A stretch of 44,949 nucleotides of DNA from Paludibacteraceae bacterium (lineage in GTDB: Bacteria; Bacteroidota; Bacteroidia; Bacteroidales; Paludibacteraceae). Below the pieces are notes generated by a model. The model did no database searches. It saw only the letters and a program-made list of their open reading frames with translations, and was not told the origin of the DNA. The stretch lies in the NCBI GenBank assembly GCA_905235505.1, contig CAJOMJ010000020.1, positions 1-44,949 on the forward strand, written 5' to 3'. Position 1 is the stretch's first letter; every line of letters begins with the position of its first letter. Both the position numbers and the translations under genes were made by a program. Positions 30,203-40,609 of the stretch are shown in pieces.

Positions 30203-33200
30203 AAAGACTCGCTGACATATTACTTTTCATTGCTCTGTGTCTGTTCTCTGCTAACGCACAATACAACGTGCACCACTACAGCGTAGAAGACGGGCTCAGT
30301 CAGAACACCGTCATGTCTATCACTCAGGACCACGACGGATACATGTGGTTCGGCACGTGGGACGGGCTCAACAAGTTTGACGGATACCGTTTCACCACCT
30401 ATAAATCACATGCGGGGGAAACCTCCTTCAGCAACAACCGTGTGGAGTTTATCCGCGAGGACTCCGAAGGATACATCTGGTTTCAGACCTACGACGGACG
30501 AATGCACCGGTTCGACAAGACCCGTGAAAGATTCTATGACTCCGGCTACACCTCTCCGCTCATCCGATACAACTCCGAGCGCATGTTCATCGAACCCAAA
30601 CCCGGAGAGTTGTTCCTCGTCTGCAACGAAGGTATTCTCCACCTGAGCGAGAATAGCGACGGCTCCGTTTCTGATCACCTGCACCCTATGCAAGGCTCCG
30701 CCACCGCACATTTCATCGTCAGCGACAAGAACGGCAATATCTGGTACGACGATGCAGGCAAACTTGCAAGACGCAATATCAACGATAACGACTCCGCACT
30801 CATCACTCTGCCTTCCGCCGGCAACTCTGTCGTCCTCACCACCGCCACCCTCTCCTCCGACGGACTCTGGTTCGCAGGTAACAACGGCATGATGTGGCGC
30901 TACTCCATAAGCGACAACCGTATAGAGCCCGTCGCTGTCATGCCTGGTGCCGAACTGACAAGCATAACGCAGCTCTCGCAACATGAGTTCATGGTCGGCA
31001 CCGACAGACACGGACTCTTCATATATAATACTATCTCCGGTAAGGTCAGCAACATTGCCGGTGCCGACAAAATAGGGCACGTCATAGCTGTCGTTAACGA
31101 CTCATGCGGTATCGTCTGGGTGGAGACCGACCGGACGGGCATTTGGAGATACAGGCTCTCTGACATGTCGCTCAAGCACCTTTCGCAACAAATCGACACC
31201 AAATATGCACCCCTTCGCTCTAACCTTATTATTCTGCAGGATAAAGAGCATAATACTTGGGTCAACCCCTTCGGAGGCGGATTCTCCAAGTATGACAAAG
31301 AAACCGACCGCCTTGTCAACCCGTTGAGCGGACTCACCAATATGATTCATGCCGCATATATCGACAGGCAGGGCAACCTATGGCTCAGCACCTACGAAAC
31401 CGGTATCGACTGCCTCAACCTCAAACAACAGCAGTTCCGCCTTCACGACATGAGGGCAAGCAGCCGTGACATCGGGGAAGTAAGAGCAATGCTGCAGGAC
31501 AATAACAACAATCTCATTTTCGCCACCAAAGATCAGCAACTCAAGACCGAAGACAACACCGTCATCTCTCTGCCGGCCGTAAACAATACCGACCTGTCCA
31601 CCTATTGTCTTTTGCAAGACTCCGACGGCTCTCTGCTGCTCGGCACACGCTACGGCGGACTCTTCCGGCTCAAAGACGGCAGACTGCACAACCTCAACTC
31701 GGCACCCGATGGCACACAACTCAACTGCAACGCCGTTTACGACTTACTGCCTGCAGCCGACTCCTCGCTTTATATCGCTACATACGAAGGCGGAGTGAAC
31801 ATTCTGAAAAACAACTCGTTCATCAACTCCGACAACATCTGGAAAGACTACCCCGCCCAACAGGGCTCCCGGGTGCGCTGCCTGCTTAACATTGCCGACA
31901 CTATGGTGCTCGCAGGCACTACCAACGGACTGCTGCAAATCCGGCAACGCGACCTGCGCACTTGGTTCACACCATATAGCGACATACACTGCCTCCTGCA
32001 AGACAGCCGCTCCGACATCTGGATAGGCTCCTTCTCGGGAGGACTCTGCAAAGTGCTCTCTCTCGCTGACGATAACCACACCGCCGAATTTGAAACCTAT
32101 ACCGTAAGAAACGGACTCCGAAGCGACATCGTACTCAGTCTCGCTGAAGACCATAGCGGCAGACTGTGGTTCGCCTCCGAAAACAATATCACGCAGTTCA
32201 ACCCTAACACCGGCTCTTTCCAGCATTTCACGCCTTTCTTCAACTCCAAAGACGGCTGTTTCACCGAGTGTAAGGCACTCACACTCAACTCCGGCGACAT
32301 TCTCTTCGGATACAACAACGGATACTGCGCCTTCACACCCGAACGCATCATACGCTCCGAAGATGTGCCACAACTGCACCTCACCGGATTCCAACTATTC
32401 AATGCCGATGTCGCCGTAGGAGAAGAAGACTCGCCACTCAAAACCAATATCGGGAATGCCGACGAGATAACACTCTCACACAAACAGTCCGTCTGGAGTA
32501 TAGAATATGCTGCCATCGACCTCTTCAACGCCGACAAAATAGAATATGCTTTCATGCTCGACGGATTCGACAAAGAGTGGAACATCGTTCATAAACAACG
32601 CAAAACCACCTATACCAACCTGCCCGCCGGACACTATACCTTCCGTGTAAAAAGCACCAACGCCGAAGGCGCATGGGTGGACAACGAACGTGCCCTCAAG
32701 ATACATATCCTGCCCTCCTTCTGGCAGACCGGATGGGCGTGGCTTATTTATATCGTTCTCACCGCACTTCTCATATATATAGTTTACCTCATCGTCAGCC
32801 GTTACAACCGGCTGCAGCAACAGATGCTCGTCGAACAACAAGTCACCGACTTCCGTCTGAAGTTCTTTACCAACATCTCTCACGAACTGCGGACTCCCCT
32901 CACGCTCATCTCCGGGCCTGTTGATAATATTCTCAGAACGGAAACACTCTCCAACAGCGCCAAGACACAACTCGAAATAGTGCAAAACAATGCCAAACGC
33001 ATGCTCCGCCTAATCAACGAGATTCTCGACTTCCGCAAAATACAAAACAAGAAAATGCGTCTCCATATACAGGAAACACGCATCGCACAACTCGTTGAAG
33101 ACACCTGCTCCAACTTCTACAAAGAAGCACTCGACAAACATATCAACTTCAAACTCGTTAACGAAGCACCTGAAGCCGTCGTATGGATCGACAGGGAGAA

Positions 33201-34407
33201 AACTGACATCATCCTCTACAACCTGCTCTCCAATGCTTTCAAATTCACTCCCGCAGGAAAGAATATCACAGTCTCCGTCTCCGAAAAACCACACTTCGTG
33301 CTCCTCAAAGTCGCCGACGAAGGCGTAGGCATTCCGCGCGAGAAACGAAGTATCCTGTTCGAACGCTTCTCCTCGCACGACCGCATTGAAAACCTCGCAG
33401 GAAAAACCGGCACAGGCATCGGACTCAACCTCGTCAAAGAACTCGTTGACCTCCACAAAGGATATATTGAGGTGGAAAGCGAAGTCGGCAAAGGCTCTAC
33501 CTTCACCGTCATCTTCCGCACCGGCAAAGAACATTTCGGTAACGAAGTTGACTTCATAGGAGACAACCAAGTCAAGCAACACAAGCACGACATACTGCAG
33601 CAATCCAAGTTGGACAACATCGTCGTCAAACAAAACCTGCCGCGTATGCTCATCGTCGAAGATAACCACGATATGCTCACCTTCCTCAGCAATATCTTCG
33701 CCAAACAATTCACTATCGATACCGCCAAAGACGGCATAATCGCACTGCAGATAATACGGCAGACTCCACCCGACATCATCATCACTGACCTCATGATGCC
33801 TAATATGGACGGACTCGAACTCACTAACTACACAAAAAAGGAACTCGCCACAAGCCATATTCCTGTCATACTCCTCACTGCCAAAGAAAACATTGAGAGC
33901 CGTATCGATGCTATGCACTCCGGAGCTGACGACTATATCACCAAACCCTTCTCCGCACAATACCTGCAGGCAAGAGTGCAGAACCTGCTCCTGCAACGGG
34001 AGCGGCTCAGAGAACGGTACCGCAACGACCTGCTTAATCTCAAGACCGCCCCACTCGCCAAAGAGAAAACACCCGACGAGGTATTCCTCGCCAAACTGCT
34101 CGACTTCATGGAGAAAAACATGGATAACAACGAACTCATAGTCGAAGATATGGTAAGCGAAATGGCAATGGGCAGAACCGTCTTCTTCAACAAACTCAAA
34201 AACCTCACAGGACTCTCACCGGTTGAATTCATACGGGAAGTGCGCATCAAACGGGCTGCACAACTCCTCGAAACCGGCACCTACAATGTCACCGAAGTCA
34301 CATATATGGTCGGCATGAACGACTCCAGATACTTCTCCAAATGCTTCAAAGCAGTTTACGGCATGACCCCTACTGAATATAAACGCATGAAAACCGAAGA
34401 ACAATAA
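30199..34407 (+). CDS. Hybrid two-component system sensor/regulator (HTCS)
   Basis: One-protein signalling system of the Bacteroidetes HTCS type. Order: signal peptide (ending FSANA), periplasmic beta-propeller of two-component-regulator repeats (starting [20 protein letters not shown], to about 740), Y_Y_Y domain (about 750-830), one membrane helix (about 845-868, [17 protein letters not shown]), HisKA with His895 in [13 protein letters not shown], HATPase with Asn1012 in NAFKFTPAG, receiver with Asp1197 in [12 protein letters not shown], and an AraC-type HTH (about 1315-1400). All key phosphorelay residues are present. HTCS proteins usually control a nearby polysaccharide-utilisation locus and bind its oligosaccharide; here no susCD genes are near, and the gene overlaps rfbA by 4 bp. 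1402 aa. Confidence 0.95.
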   Translation: MKRLADILLFIALCLFSANAQYNVHHYSVEDGLSQNTVMSITQDHDGYMWFGTWDGLNKFDGYRFTTYKSHAGETSFSNNRVEFIREDSEGYIWFQTYDGRMHRFDKTRERFYDSGYTSPLIRYNSERMFIEPKPGELFLVCNEGILHLSENSDGSVSDHLHPMQGSATAHFIVSDKNGNIWYDDAGKLARRNINDNDSALITLPSAGNSVVLTTATLSSDGLWFAGNNGMMWRYSISDNRIEPVAVMPGAELTSITQLSQHEFMVGTDRHGLFIYNTISGKVSNIAGADKIGHVIAVVNDSCGIVWVETDRTGIWRYRLSDMSLKHLSQQIDTKYAPLRSNLIILQDKEHNTWVNPFGGGFSKYDKETDRLVNPLSGLTNMIHAAYIDRQGNLWLSTYETGIDCLNLKQQQFRLHDMRASSRDIGEVRAMLQDNNNNLIFATKDQQLKTEDNTVISLPAVNNTDLSTYCLLQDSDGSLLLGTRYGGLFRLKDGRLHNLNSAPDGTQLNCNAVYDLLPAADSSLYIATYEGGVNILKNNSFINSDNIWKDYPAQQGSRVRCLLNIADTMVLAGTTNGLLQIRQRDLRTWFTPYSDIHCLLQDSRSDIWIGSFSGGLCKVLSLADDNHTAEFETYTVRNGLRSDIVLSLAEDHSGRLWFASENNITQFNPNTGSFQHFTPFFNSKDGCFTECKALTLNSGDILFGYNNGYCAFTPERIIRSEDVPQLHLTGFQLFNADVAVGEEDSPLKTNIGNADEITLSHKQSVWSIEYAAIDLFNADKIEYAFMLDGFDKEWNIVHKQRKTTYTNLPAGHYTFRVKSTNAEGAWVDNERALKIHILPSFWQTGWAWLIYIVLTALLIYIVYLIVSRYNRLQQQMLVEQQVTDFRLKFFTNISHELRTPLTLISGPVDNILRTETLSNSAKTQLEIVQNNAKRMLRLINEILDFRKIQNKKMRLHIQETRIAQLVEDTCSNFYKEALDKHINFKLVNEAPEAVVWIDREKTDIILYNLLSNAFKFTPAGKNITVSVSEKPHFVLLKVADEGVGIPREKRSILFERFSSHDRIENLAGKTGTGIGLNLVKELVDLHKGYIEVESEVGKGSTFTVIFRTGKEHFGNEVDFIGDNQVKQHKHDILQQSKLDNIVVKQNLPRMLIVEDNHDMLTFLSNIFAKQFTIDTAKDGIIALQIIRQTPPDIIITDLMMPNMDGLELTNYTKKELATSHIPVILLTAKENIESRIDAMHSGADDYITKPFSAQYLQARVQNLLLQRERLRERYRNDLLNLKTAPLAKEKTPDEVFLAKLLDFMEKNMDNNELIVEDMVSEMAMGRTVFFNKLKNLTGLSPVEFIREVRIKRAAQLLETGTYNVTEVTYMVGMNDSRYFSKCFKAVYGMTPTEYKRMKTEEQ

Positions 34408-34421
34408 CCCGCCCCCACCCC

Positions 34422-34448
34422 GTAGAAACGCGACACCGTCACGTCTCC
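34422..34448 (-). repeat. Dispersed palindromic repeat, opposite orientation
   Basis: Read on the minus strand it is GGAGACGTGACGGTGTCGCG then TTTCTAC. It begins 14 nt after the HTCS stop codon and could form a hairpin in that transcript. Confidence 0.88.
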
Positions 34449-34508
34449 AAAACAAAAACACCTACATCGGCAATATGCTCAAACCCGACAACTTCAAAAC
34501 ATACCAAA

Positions 34509-34630
34509 TTTTAAGATTTGTGCATAATTATACAATATACCCGTCAAGCCATCTCTAAGCCAAGTGTTAGCCTACTCTAAGCCAACTCTAAAATTGCCGA
34601 TTATTAAGATTTCTGTATATTTATGCAATA
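34509..34630. repeat. Imperfect direct repeats around a short CTCTAAGCCAA repeat
   Basis: Two 27-nt blocks both beginning TTAAGATTT and ending CAATA (34511-34537 and 34604-34630) agree at 23 of 27 positions. Between them CTCTAAGCCAA occurs at about 34553 and ACTCTAAGCCAA at about 34574. The stretch lies just upstream of the FKBP lipoprotein gene. Confidence 0.6.
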
Positions 34631-34654
34631 AAATGAATAAAAGTCCGGTCACAA

Positions 34655-35194
34655 ATGAATAAAACCAAAATAACACAAAACCTACTGTTCGCCCTCGTCT
34701 TGGCACTGATTTTGTCGCTCATATCTTGCAACAGGACGAAACCCCAGTCTCCATCCAACCGCCATGCCGCGTCTCAGAAAGACAGTGCCGCTATCGCTAT
34801 GGTACTTCTTAACCAACGGCTTGCACAACAGGCTGATAAAGATGTTATTGACTTTGTTCGCAAACAGGGTGCAGAGCAATTTGTCTTGGAGAACGGAGGG
34901 TATTGGGTAACTAAAACGAAACGTACGGATGCAGAACAGATATCGGAGAATACTACTCTTGACATAAGACTCATTGTCTATGACCTTGAAGAGCACATGC
35001 TCATTGACAGCAGAGAGAACATCAACCTCAAGCAACATGAACTAATCGCCCCTGTTCTCGAGACGCTGCACTCAATGCACTATGGTGAAAGCGCCAGGCT
35101 CGTCATACCTTGGTACGCTGCTTACGGTGCCACCGGCTCTGCACTCATCCCACCCTACACCAACCTTATTATTGACATAGAAACATACAACTGA
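34655..35194 (+). CDS. FKBP-type peptidyl-prolyl isomerase lipoprotein
   Basis: Lipoprotein with lipobox SLISC (Cys25). The C-terminal part (about 95-179) is FKBP-like: LDIRLIVYDLEEHMLIDSR, VLETLHSMHYGESARLVIPW, YGATGSALIPPYTNLIIDIE. Likely envelope protein-folding factor. 179 aa. It begins a plus-strand run FKBP-DUF4827-glmM-surE-membrane protein-lpxB. A related FKBP-like architecture may also underlie the next gene. Confidence 0.85.
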   Translation: MNKTKITQNLLFALVLALILSLISCNRTKPQSPSNRHAASQKDSAAIAMVLLNQRLAQQADKDVIDFVRKQGAEQFVLENGGYWVTKTKRTDAEQISENTTLDIRLIVYDLEEHMLIDSRENINLKQHELIAPVLETLHSMHYGESARLVIPWYAAYGATGSALIPPYTNLIIDIETYN

Positions 35195-35233
35195 TACATA
35201 ACATACTAACAACCGACAAATCACATAACACAA

Positions 35234-35776
35234 ATGAATAGAAAACATCTTATACCCCTACTCCTGCTATCACTTGTAGCCGTACTCGGCAGTTGCAATG
35301 GCTCGTCTCAAGTCTATGGTAACCAGTTGCAGGCTGAGAAGAAACTCATTGCCGACTATATCAAGCGTAATAATATCAACATCATCAAGGTCGAACCCAT
35401 CAATGAGGAATGGGGAGAGAACGACTATCTCGAGATTGACGACTACCTCTATTTCCACCTCGTCAACGCAGGCGATATAGACGGTGAACCCCTCGCATAC
35501 CGCGACTATATCTCACTTCGCTATCGCAAATATACTCTCAATGAGTATGCCGACACTATCAGTGCCTGGACTACTAACGATGCTCCCTCACCCATCGAAT
35601 TCCAAATCGGCATAACCAGTTCTGCAACCTGCGAAGCGTGGCTCCAAGCTGTCGGATACATGAAATATAACAATGCAGAGTGCAAAATCATCTGCCCCTC
35701 CAAACTTGGATTCACTGACGATGCCAACTCCGTAACACCATACGGATATGACCTGAAAATAAAAGTAAGAAAATAA
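35234..35776 (+). CDS. DUF4827 family lipoprotein
   Basis: Lipoprotein (lipobox VLGSC, Cys21) of the Bacteroidetes DUF4827 type; function not established. Seen: KKLIADYIKRNNINIIK, YLYFHLVNAGD, YISLRYRKYTLNEYADTIS and the end KLGFTDDANSVTPYGYDLKI, whose layout resembles an FKBP-like fold like the preceding protein. 180 aa, 39 nt after the FKBP gene and 12 nt before glmM, so in the same probable operon. Confidence 0.8.
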   Translation: MNRKHLIPLLLLSLVAVLGSCNGSSQVYGNQLQAEKKLIADYIKRNNINIIKVEPINEEWGENDYLEIDDYLYFHLVNAGDIDGEPLAYRDYISLRYRKYTLNEYADTISAWTTNDAPSPIEFQIGITSSATCEAWLQAVGYMKYNNAECKIICPSKLGFTDDANSVTPYGYDLKIKVRK

Positions 35777-35788
35777 ATAACTTATATT

Positions 35789-37162
35789 ATGTCTCTTGTT
35801 AAATCAATATCTGGTATCCGCGGCACTATAGGTGGCAGAGTCGGAGAAGGGCTCAACCCCGTTGATATAGTCCGCTTCACCGCTGCATACGCCACGCAAC
35901 GCCGCAGCACTGCTGTTTCAAGCAATACAATAGTCGTCGGTAGAGATGCACGTCTCTCAGGTCAAATGCTTGACCTGCTCGTCACAGGCACTCTCATTGG
36001 TATGGGGTTCGATGTCGTTGACATAGGACTCGCCACCACCCCTACCACCGAACTCGCCGTTGTTGCAGAACATGCTGCCGGAGGTATCATACTCACCGCC
36101 AGCCACAACCCTATGCAGTGGAATGCACTCAAACTCCTCAACGAACACGGAGAGTTCCTCACTGACAAAGAAGGCAAACAGGTACTCGGAATAGCTGAGG
36201 AGGAGGACTTCTGCTTTGCACAAGTGGAACAACTTGGCAAACTTACCCGAAAAGACTATCTGCAATATCATATCGACAATGTACTCAATCTCGAACTCAC
36301 AGACAAAGCAGCCATTGAAGCAGCCAACCTCACTGTGGCAGTTGATTGTGTCAACTCCGTAGGAGGTATAGCCATACCTGCCCTGCTCAGAGCACTCGGT
36401 GTGAAAAACGTGATCGAACTCAACTGCACACCCGACGGCATATTCCCTCATAACCCTGAACCTCTGCCGCAACACCTCACACAAATAAGCGAACTCATGC
36501 GTACAGGCAAAGCAGACGTGGGTTTCGTTGTTGACCCTGATGTTGACCGGCTCGCCATAATATGCGAAAACGGTGATATGTTCGGCGAAGAATATACACT
36601 CGTAAGCGTGGCTGACTACGTACTCACCCATACACAGGGCAACACTGTCAGCAACCTGAGTAGCACTCGCGCCCTCAGTGACATCACACTAAAGCATGGT
36701 GGCAAGTACTTCGCAAGTGCTGTAGGAGAAGTCAATGTCGTCACCGAGATGCGTCGCGTAGAGGCAGTCATTGGCGGCGAGGGCAATGGAGGAGTAATCT
36801 ACCCCGCCTCCCATTCCGGCAGAGATGCACTTGTAGGCATCGCCCTTTTCCTTAGTCACATGGTGCACCTGAATATGAAACCGAGTGAGATAAAGCAACT
36901 CTACCCGCAGTATTTCATAAGCAAAAACCGGATAGACCTCACACCCGACATCAACATAGACGCTCTGCTTGAGAAAGTAAAAGAACAATTCAAGAATGAG
37001 CAGATCAACGATATTGACGGAGTAAAGATAGATTTCCCACAGGGTTGGGTACATCTGAGGAAAAGTAATACCGAACCTATAATACGTGTATATTCCGAAG
37101 CAGCTACCGAACAAGAAGCACAACAACTCGCAGAGAGAATAATTAGCGTGGTTAAATCCTGA
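35789..37162 (+). CDS. glmM: Phosphoglucosamine mutase (phosphohexomutase family)
   Basis: Converts glucosamine-6-phosphate to glucosamine-1-phosphate for UDP-GlcNAc, precursor of peptidoglycan and lipid A. The phosphoserine is Ser105 in LTASHNPMQWNALK; the Mg loop is DPDVDRLAI; the sugar loop is GGEGNGGVIYP; the phosphate site is RKSNTEPIIRVYSEA. 457 aa, normal. Substrate could also be phosphomannose in this superfamily, but the GGEGNGG form and context with lpxB favour GlmM. Confidence 0.88.
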   Translation: MSLVKSISGIRGTIGGRVGEGLNPVDIVRFTAAYATQRRSTAVSSNTIVVGRDARLSGQMLDLLVTGTLIGMGFDVVDIGLATTPTTELAVVAEHAAGGIILTASHNPMQWNALKLLNEHGEFLTDKEGKQVLGIAEEEDFCFAQVEQLGKLTRKDYLQYHIDNVLNLELTDKAAIEAANLTVAVDCVNSVGGIAIPALLRALGVKNVIELNCTPDGIFPHNPEPLPQHLTQISELMRTGKADVGFVVDPDVDRLAIICENGDMFGEEYTLVSVADYVLTHTQGNTVSNLSSTRALSDITLKHGGKYFASAVGEVNVVTEMRRVEAVIGGEGNGGVIYPASHSGRDALVGIALFLSHMVHLNMKPSEIKQLYPQYFISKNRIDLTPDINIDALLEKVKEQFKNEQINDIDGVKIDFPQGWVHLRKSNTEPIIRVYSEAATEQEAQQLAERIISVVKS

Positions 37163-37181
37163 CAACTCACACCTGTATCGA

Positions 37182-37922
37182 ATGAACATTCTCATCACCA
37201 ACGACGACGGCTGGGGAGCCAAAGGTCTGCTCTGTCTCATACGTAACATGCAGCAACTCGGGCATGTCACTGTCATTGCGCCCGACAAAGCCCAAAGCGG
37301 ACAAAGCAATGCCATAAGTGTAGGCATACCCCTCTATATGACAAAACTTCCTACGCCTCAGGAGATTGCCGGAGCAGACATCTACCTAACCGACGGCACG
37401 CCCTCTGATTGCATTAAACTCGCTGTCAATACCATATTCAAAGACCACCTGCCCGACCTCGTTGTATCTGGTATCAACCATGGTAGCAATGCCGCGGTCA
37501 ATGTAATATACAGTGGTACTATGGGGGCATGCTTTGTAGCAGCAGAACAGGGGATACCCGCTATCGGATTCTCTCTCTGTGACCACGACCTCGATGCCGA
37601 CTTCTCATACTTGGAGCCATACATCATTCCGCTCACCAAGCAGCTTCTCTCCCGCCAACATACATACGGAATATGCTATAACATCAATGCCCCTATGGGA
37701 GAGATAAAAGGTGTAAAGTGGACACGGCAATGCAAAGGCAACTGGGAGAACGAGTTCTTTCCTCAGACCGACAGCCAAGGCAACACCATCTATGTGCTCA
37801 CCGGCAATTTCCACAACCATGAACCCGAGGCAGAGGATACCGACGAATGGGCTCTCAGCCATGGTTATATATCTCTCACACCACAAAGCATTGATATGAC
37901 CTGTTATGCAGCGCTTCGATAA
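37182..37922 (+). CDS. surE: 5'-nucleotidase SurE
   Basis: Metal-dependent nucleoside monophosphatase. The metal motif NDDG is at residues 7-10 (Asp8, Asp9), with SGINHGSN near 106-113 and YSGTMGAC after it. 246 aa. It lies 19 nt after glmM and overlaps the next gene by 17 bp. surE next to lipid A genes is a common Bacteroidetes arrangement. Confidence 0.95.
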   Translation: MNILITNDDGWGAKGLLCLIRNMQQLGHVTVIAPDKAQSGQSNAISVGIPLYMTKLPTPQEIAGADIYLTDGTPSDCIKLAVNTIFKDHLPDLVVSGINHGSNAAVNVIYSGTMGACFVAAEQGIPAIGFSLCDHDLDADFSYLEPYIIPLTKQLLSRQHTYGICYNINAPMGEIKGVKWTRQCKGNWENEFFPQTDSQGNTIYVLTGNFHNHEPEAEDTDEWALSHGYISLTPQSIDMTCYAALR

Positions 37923-38190
37923 ATACTGGATAGGAATACTCATCGGGCTTATACTCCCCGCTCTCTTCGGCTGGATATATATCAACCGCATGAACCTTTG
38001 GTATTCCATAAATACCTTTGGAATAAAAAGTATGGCAGGGCTCATAGGCAAACTCACAGTGGTAGCCGTTTTCCCCGATGCAGCACTCTTCTTCTTGTTC
38101 TATACTACCGACACATGGCGCCTTGCCAAAGGAGTGGTTATCGGAATACTACCCTATCTGTTGGCGGCACTCACTATATCACTGCTCTAA
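37906..38190 (+). CDS. Small predicted inner-membrane protein
   Basis: 94 aa with three likely membrane helices: WIGILIGLILPALFGWIYI (8-26), IGKLTVVAVFPDAALFFLFY (47-66) and GVVIGILPYLLAALTISLL (76-94). No motif known to me. It overlaps surE by 17 bp and is 15 nt before lpxB, so translation is probably coupled and a supporting role in lipid A assembly or membrane function is possible but unproven. Confidence 0.75.
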   Translation: MQRFDKYWIGILIGLILPALFGWIYINRMNLWYSINTFGIKSMAGLIGKLTVVAVFPDAALFFLFYTTDTWRLAKGVVIGILPYLLAALTISLL

Positions 38191-38205
38191 CCACCTCACA
38201 CTGAT

Positions 38206-39288
38206 ATGACCTGTTTCATCATAGCCGGCGAAGCCTCAGGCGACAGACACGCAGCAAGGCTCATTAAGACACTACTCAGCCAGAATCCTGATACCGTATT
38301 CTACGGCATGGGGGGCGACAAGATGCAGCAGGCAGGTTGCACACTCGTCAGACATATCTCCGATATGGCATTCATGGGTGTAGTGGCTGTAGTGGAGAAC
38401 ATGGGCAAGGTGAGAGAAAACATTCATATTGCCAAGCAGACACTGCTCGACAAACGCCCCGACACTCTCATCCTTGTGGATTACCCTTCATTCAACCTGA
38501 GCATAGCACGCTTCTGCAAGAAACATCTACCTGATACGAAGATAGTGTATTTCATTCCTCCTAAGGCGTGGGCATGGAAGACATGGCGTGTACACCGCAT
38601 AGGCAAACTGTGCGACAGAATATTGTGCATCTTCCCCTTTGAAGTGGAGTTCTACAAACACTATGGCTACAAGGCGGAGTATGTCGGCAACCCTACTGCC
38701 CAAGATGTAGAAGAATATCTTTCAGGTACTCACTCTCCGGCTACTGACAACCGGTCACACTCAATAGCCATACTCCCTGGTTCACGCAGGCATGAGATAG
38801 AGAAATGTCTGACCCGTATGCTTGACGCAGCACTCAGACAGGAGGGTTATAGTGTAGTAGTGGCGGCAATGAGTAGCATAGAGAAAGACATATACCTCTC
38901 TGCGATAGACCGCTGCACCGACAAGTCACGTGTAGAACTTGTGTTTGACAATACCTACAGTGTAGTATCCCACGCAGATGCCGCTATCGTTAATTCAGGC
39001 ACTGCCACTCTCGAGACTGCCCTGCTTATGTGTCCGCAGGCAGCCGTGTATCATCTTGCAGGAGGCAGACTGCTTGAGTTGCTCCAACCACTGATATTCA
39101 AGATAAAATACTTCACTCTCGTCAATATCATTGCTGAACGTGAGGTGATTCACGAACATCTCGCTCACCATTTCACTGTTGACAACGTAGCAGCAGACCT
39201 GAATGACATACTCTCAAACACACAACGTCGCCAGACTATGCTAAGCGACTACAAAGAGATAAAGGGGAAACTAATGGTTAAGGGTTGA
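38206..39288 (+). CDS. lpxB: Lipid-A-disaccharide synthase
   Basis: Joins UDP-2,3-diacylglucosamine and lipid X to the lipid A disaccharide at the inner membrane. IIAGEASGDRHAARLI at the N-terminus, YGMGGDKMQQAGC, DYPSFNLSIARFCKK, PKAWAWKTWRVHRIGKLCD, FPFEVEFYKHYG, YVGNPTAQD and ILPGSRRHEIEKCL are all family landmarks. 360 aa, slightly short of E. coli (382 aa). Last gene of its run; converges with the M23 peptidase gene across 38 nt. Confidence 0.95.
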   Translation: MTCFIIAGEASGDRHAARLIKTLLSQNPDTVFYGMGGDKMQQAGCTLVRHISDMAFMGVVAVVENMGKVRENIHIAKQTLLDKRPDTLILVDYPSFNLSIARFCKKHLPDTKIVYFIPPKAWAWKTWRVHRIGKLCDRILCIFPFEVEFYKHYGYKAEYVGNPTAQDVEEYLSGTHSPATDNRSHSIAILPGSRRHEIEKCLTRMLDAALRQEGYSVVVAAMSSIEKDIYLSAIDRCTDKSRVELVFDNTYSVVSHADAAIVNSGTATLETALLMCPQAAVYHLAGGRLLELLQPLIFKIKYFTLVNIIAEREVIHEHLAHHFTVDNVAADLNDILSNTQRRQTMLSDYKEIKGKLMVKG

Positions 39289-39326
39289 AAGACACTATAT
39301 CTTACATAACCGCTACTCACCTATAC

Positions 39327-40247
39327 TCATCTTACTCTCAGACGTTGACCGATTTGGAGAATGCTTGTCTCCTTTATACCATTGAGTCGGCAAAGTGCAC
39401 TTACCGTTGTACCGTATCTGCGTGCAAGTACGGAGAGATTGTCTCCTGCCTTGACAGTTATGTACTTTGCCTGCTGCATTTCCTTTATTTGCTGCTGGTG
39501 GTAGAAGGTAGAACGTTTGGTGATGGTATATACTGTATCTTTCATACAGAAGTTCTGGTAGTCAACAAGGAGTTCGGAATTGATGGCATTGCCCAGGTAG
39601 CGTATCTCATAGTGCAGGTGAGGGCCTGTGCTTCTGCCTGTATTTCCACCAAGACCTATCACCTCACCGGCTTTTATATGTTCGTTTTCATCAACGAGGA
39701 CGCGTGACAGGTGTGCATATACCGTCTCAAGTCCGTTAGGGTGGCGTATGACAACAAAGTTACCATAGCCACGCTCATCATATCTTACTATACGCACTTG
39801 TCCGTCCCAACTGGCACAAACAGTATCACCTACTTGTACTTTGATATCTGTTCCGTAGTGGTAGCGGTATTTACGCGGACCGAACTTGGAAGTTATATAG
39901 CCTTTGGCGGGCATAACGAAACCACTACAGTCTATGAATATAGAGTCTTGTATTGAGTCAACAGGGAGTTGGTAGGGGTTAACCTTCTCTGAGGTCCAGA
40001 TAGAGTTGTAGATGTCGTCTGCCGGATGATCTTCCATGAGGTCGTCAGTAAGGTCATTAAGGATGCGCTTGTAGATATTAGCGCGGTCTTGTGCCTGTAC
40101 TATCACGTGCCGGGGGAGTTCGTCAGCATTGCAGGTAACAAAAAGAGTGTCATTTCTAATCTCGAGTTGCAGACCTTCAGGGATAGTCTGCGCCTTCACC
40201 ATTGTTATTACTGATAATAATAAGATAAAAACTATTGCTCTATTCAT
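39327..40247 (-). CDS. M23 family metallopeptidase with LysM domain
   Basis: Secreted murein endopeptidase type. From ATG (plus bases 40245-40247) the signal peptide is MNRAIVFILLLSVITMVKA; an in-frame TTG at 40256 is less likely. The M23 domain runs about 105-245: HYGTD (His130, Asp134), YAHLS (His179) and GPHLHYE (His210, His212) provide the zinc site. A LysM motif follows at the C-terminus (ITVKAGDNLSVLARRYGTTV, ending LQIGQRLRV), for peptidoglycan binding. 306 aa. The only consensus promoter facing it lies about 290 bp upstream, inside the inverted-repeat segment. Confidence 0.93.
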   Translation of the reverse strand: MNRAIVFILLLSVITMVKAQTIPEGLQLEIRNDTLFVTCNADELPRHVIVQAQDRANIYKRILNDLTDDLMEDHPADDIYNSIWTSEKVNPYQLPVDSIQDSIFIDCSGFVMPAKGYITSKFGPRKYRYHYGTDIKVQVGDTVCASWDGQVRIVRYDERGYGNFVVIRHPNGLETVYAHLSRVLVDENEHIKAGEVIGLGGNTGRSTGPHLHYEIRYLGNAINSELLVDYQNFCMKDTVYTITKRSTFYHQQQIKEMQQAKYITVKAGDNLSVLARRYGTTVSALCRLNGIKETSILQIGQRLRVR

Positions 40248-40363
40248 CTCAATCAAGCGTTATCGTGGAGCTGGAGGGAAACAATAAAAATGCGGAATGT
40301 TTCCTTTGCTCAGTAAATTATATTCTTACACTTTATGAACCGAAAGTAAAAAGTGAACTTCGT

Positions 40364-40382
40364 AACTATTTGCTTAATAGTT
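40364..40382. repeat. Short hairpin in the M23 upstream region
   Basis: AACTATT (40364-40370) and AATAGTT (40376-40382) form a perfect 7-bp stem with a TGCTT loop. The rest of 40248-40481 is AT-rich with no gene or consensus promoter seen. Confidence 0.55.
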
Positions 40383-40481
40383 GCATAAGTTACCTCGTCT
40401 ATACTTCGTGGCAAGTCGCTCACGGAGTATATTTTTGTTATTTCGTATCTGTTTCATATTTACCATACACACAAAAAAGTG

Positions 40482-40514
40482 GCGCACTAAAAACGGTCGT
40501 TTATTTTGCACCAC
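40482..40514 (+). repeat. 33-bp inverted repeat, left arm
   Basis: Begins GCGCACTAAAAACGG and ends TTTTGCACCAC; it is the exact reverse complement of 41016-41048. Its centre AAACGGTCGTTT is itself nearly palindromic. Outside the arm, AAAAGTGG is also shared with the right side, except that the right side has 8 extra bases (TAACTTTG). Confidence 0.93.
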
Positions 40515-40537
40515 TTAGATTGTTCTAAATCACACTG

Positions 40538-40568
40538 CAAAGATATAACAAATATGTTAATCGCACAA
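40538..40568 (-). promoter_or_regulatory. Minus-strand promoter inside the inverted-repeat segment
   Basis: On the minus strand TTG (plus 40566-40568) and TATCTTTG (plus 40538-40545) are 20 bp apart. It points left, across the left arm, towards the M23 peptidase gene. Confidence 0.85.
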
Positions 40569-40609
40569 GAGAAAAGTAACAGATAAGTTAAATTAAAAAC
40601 TCATATATC

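Noticed and set aside
34511..34640. dif-like XerC/XerD site (GTGCATAA and TATATTTATG segments)
   Set aside because: Only fragments resemble dif halves, spacing is wrong, and the two blocks are direct repeats of each other.
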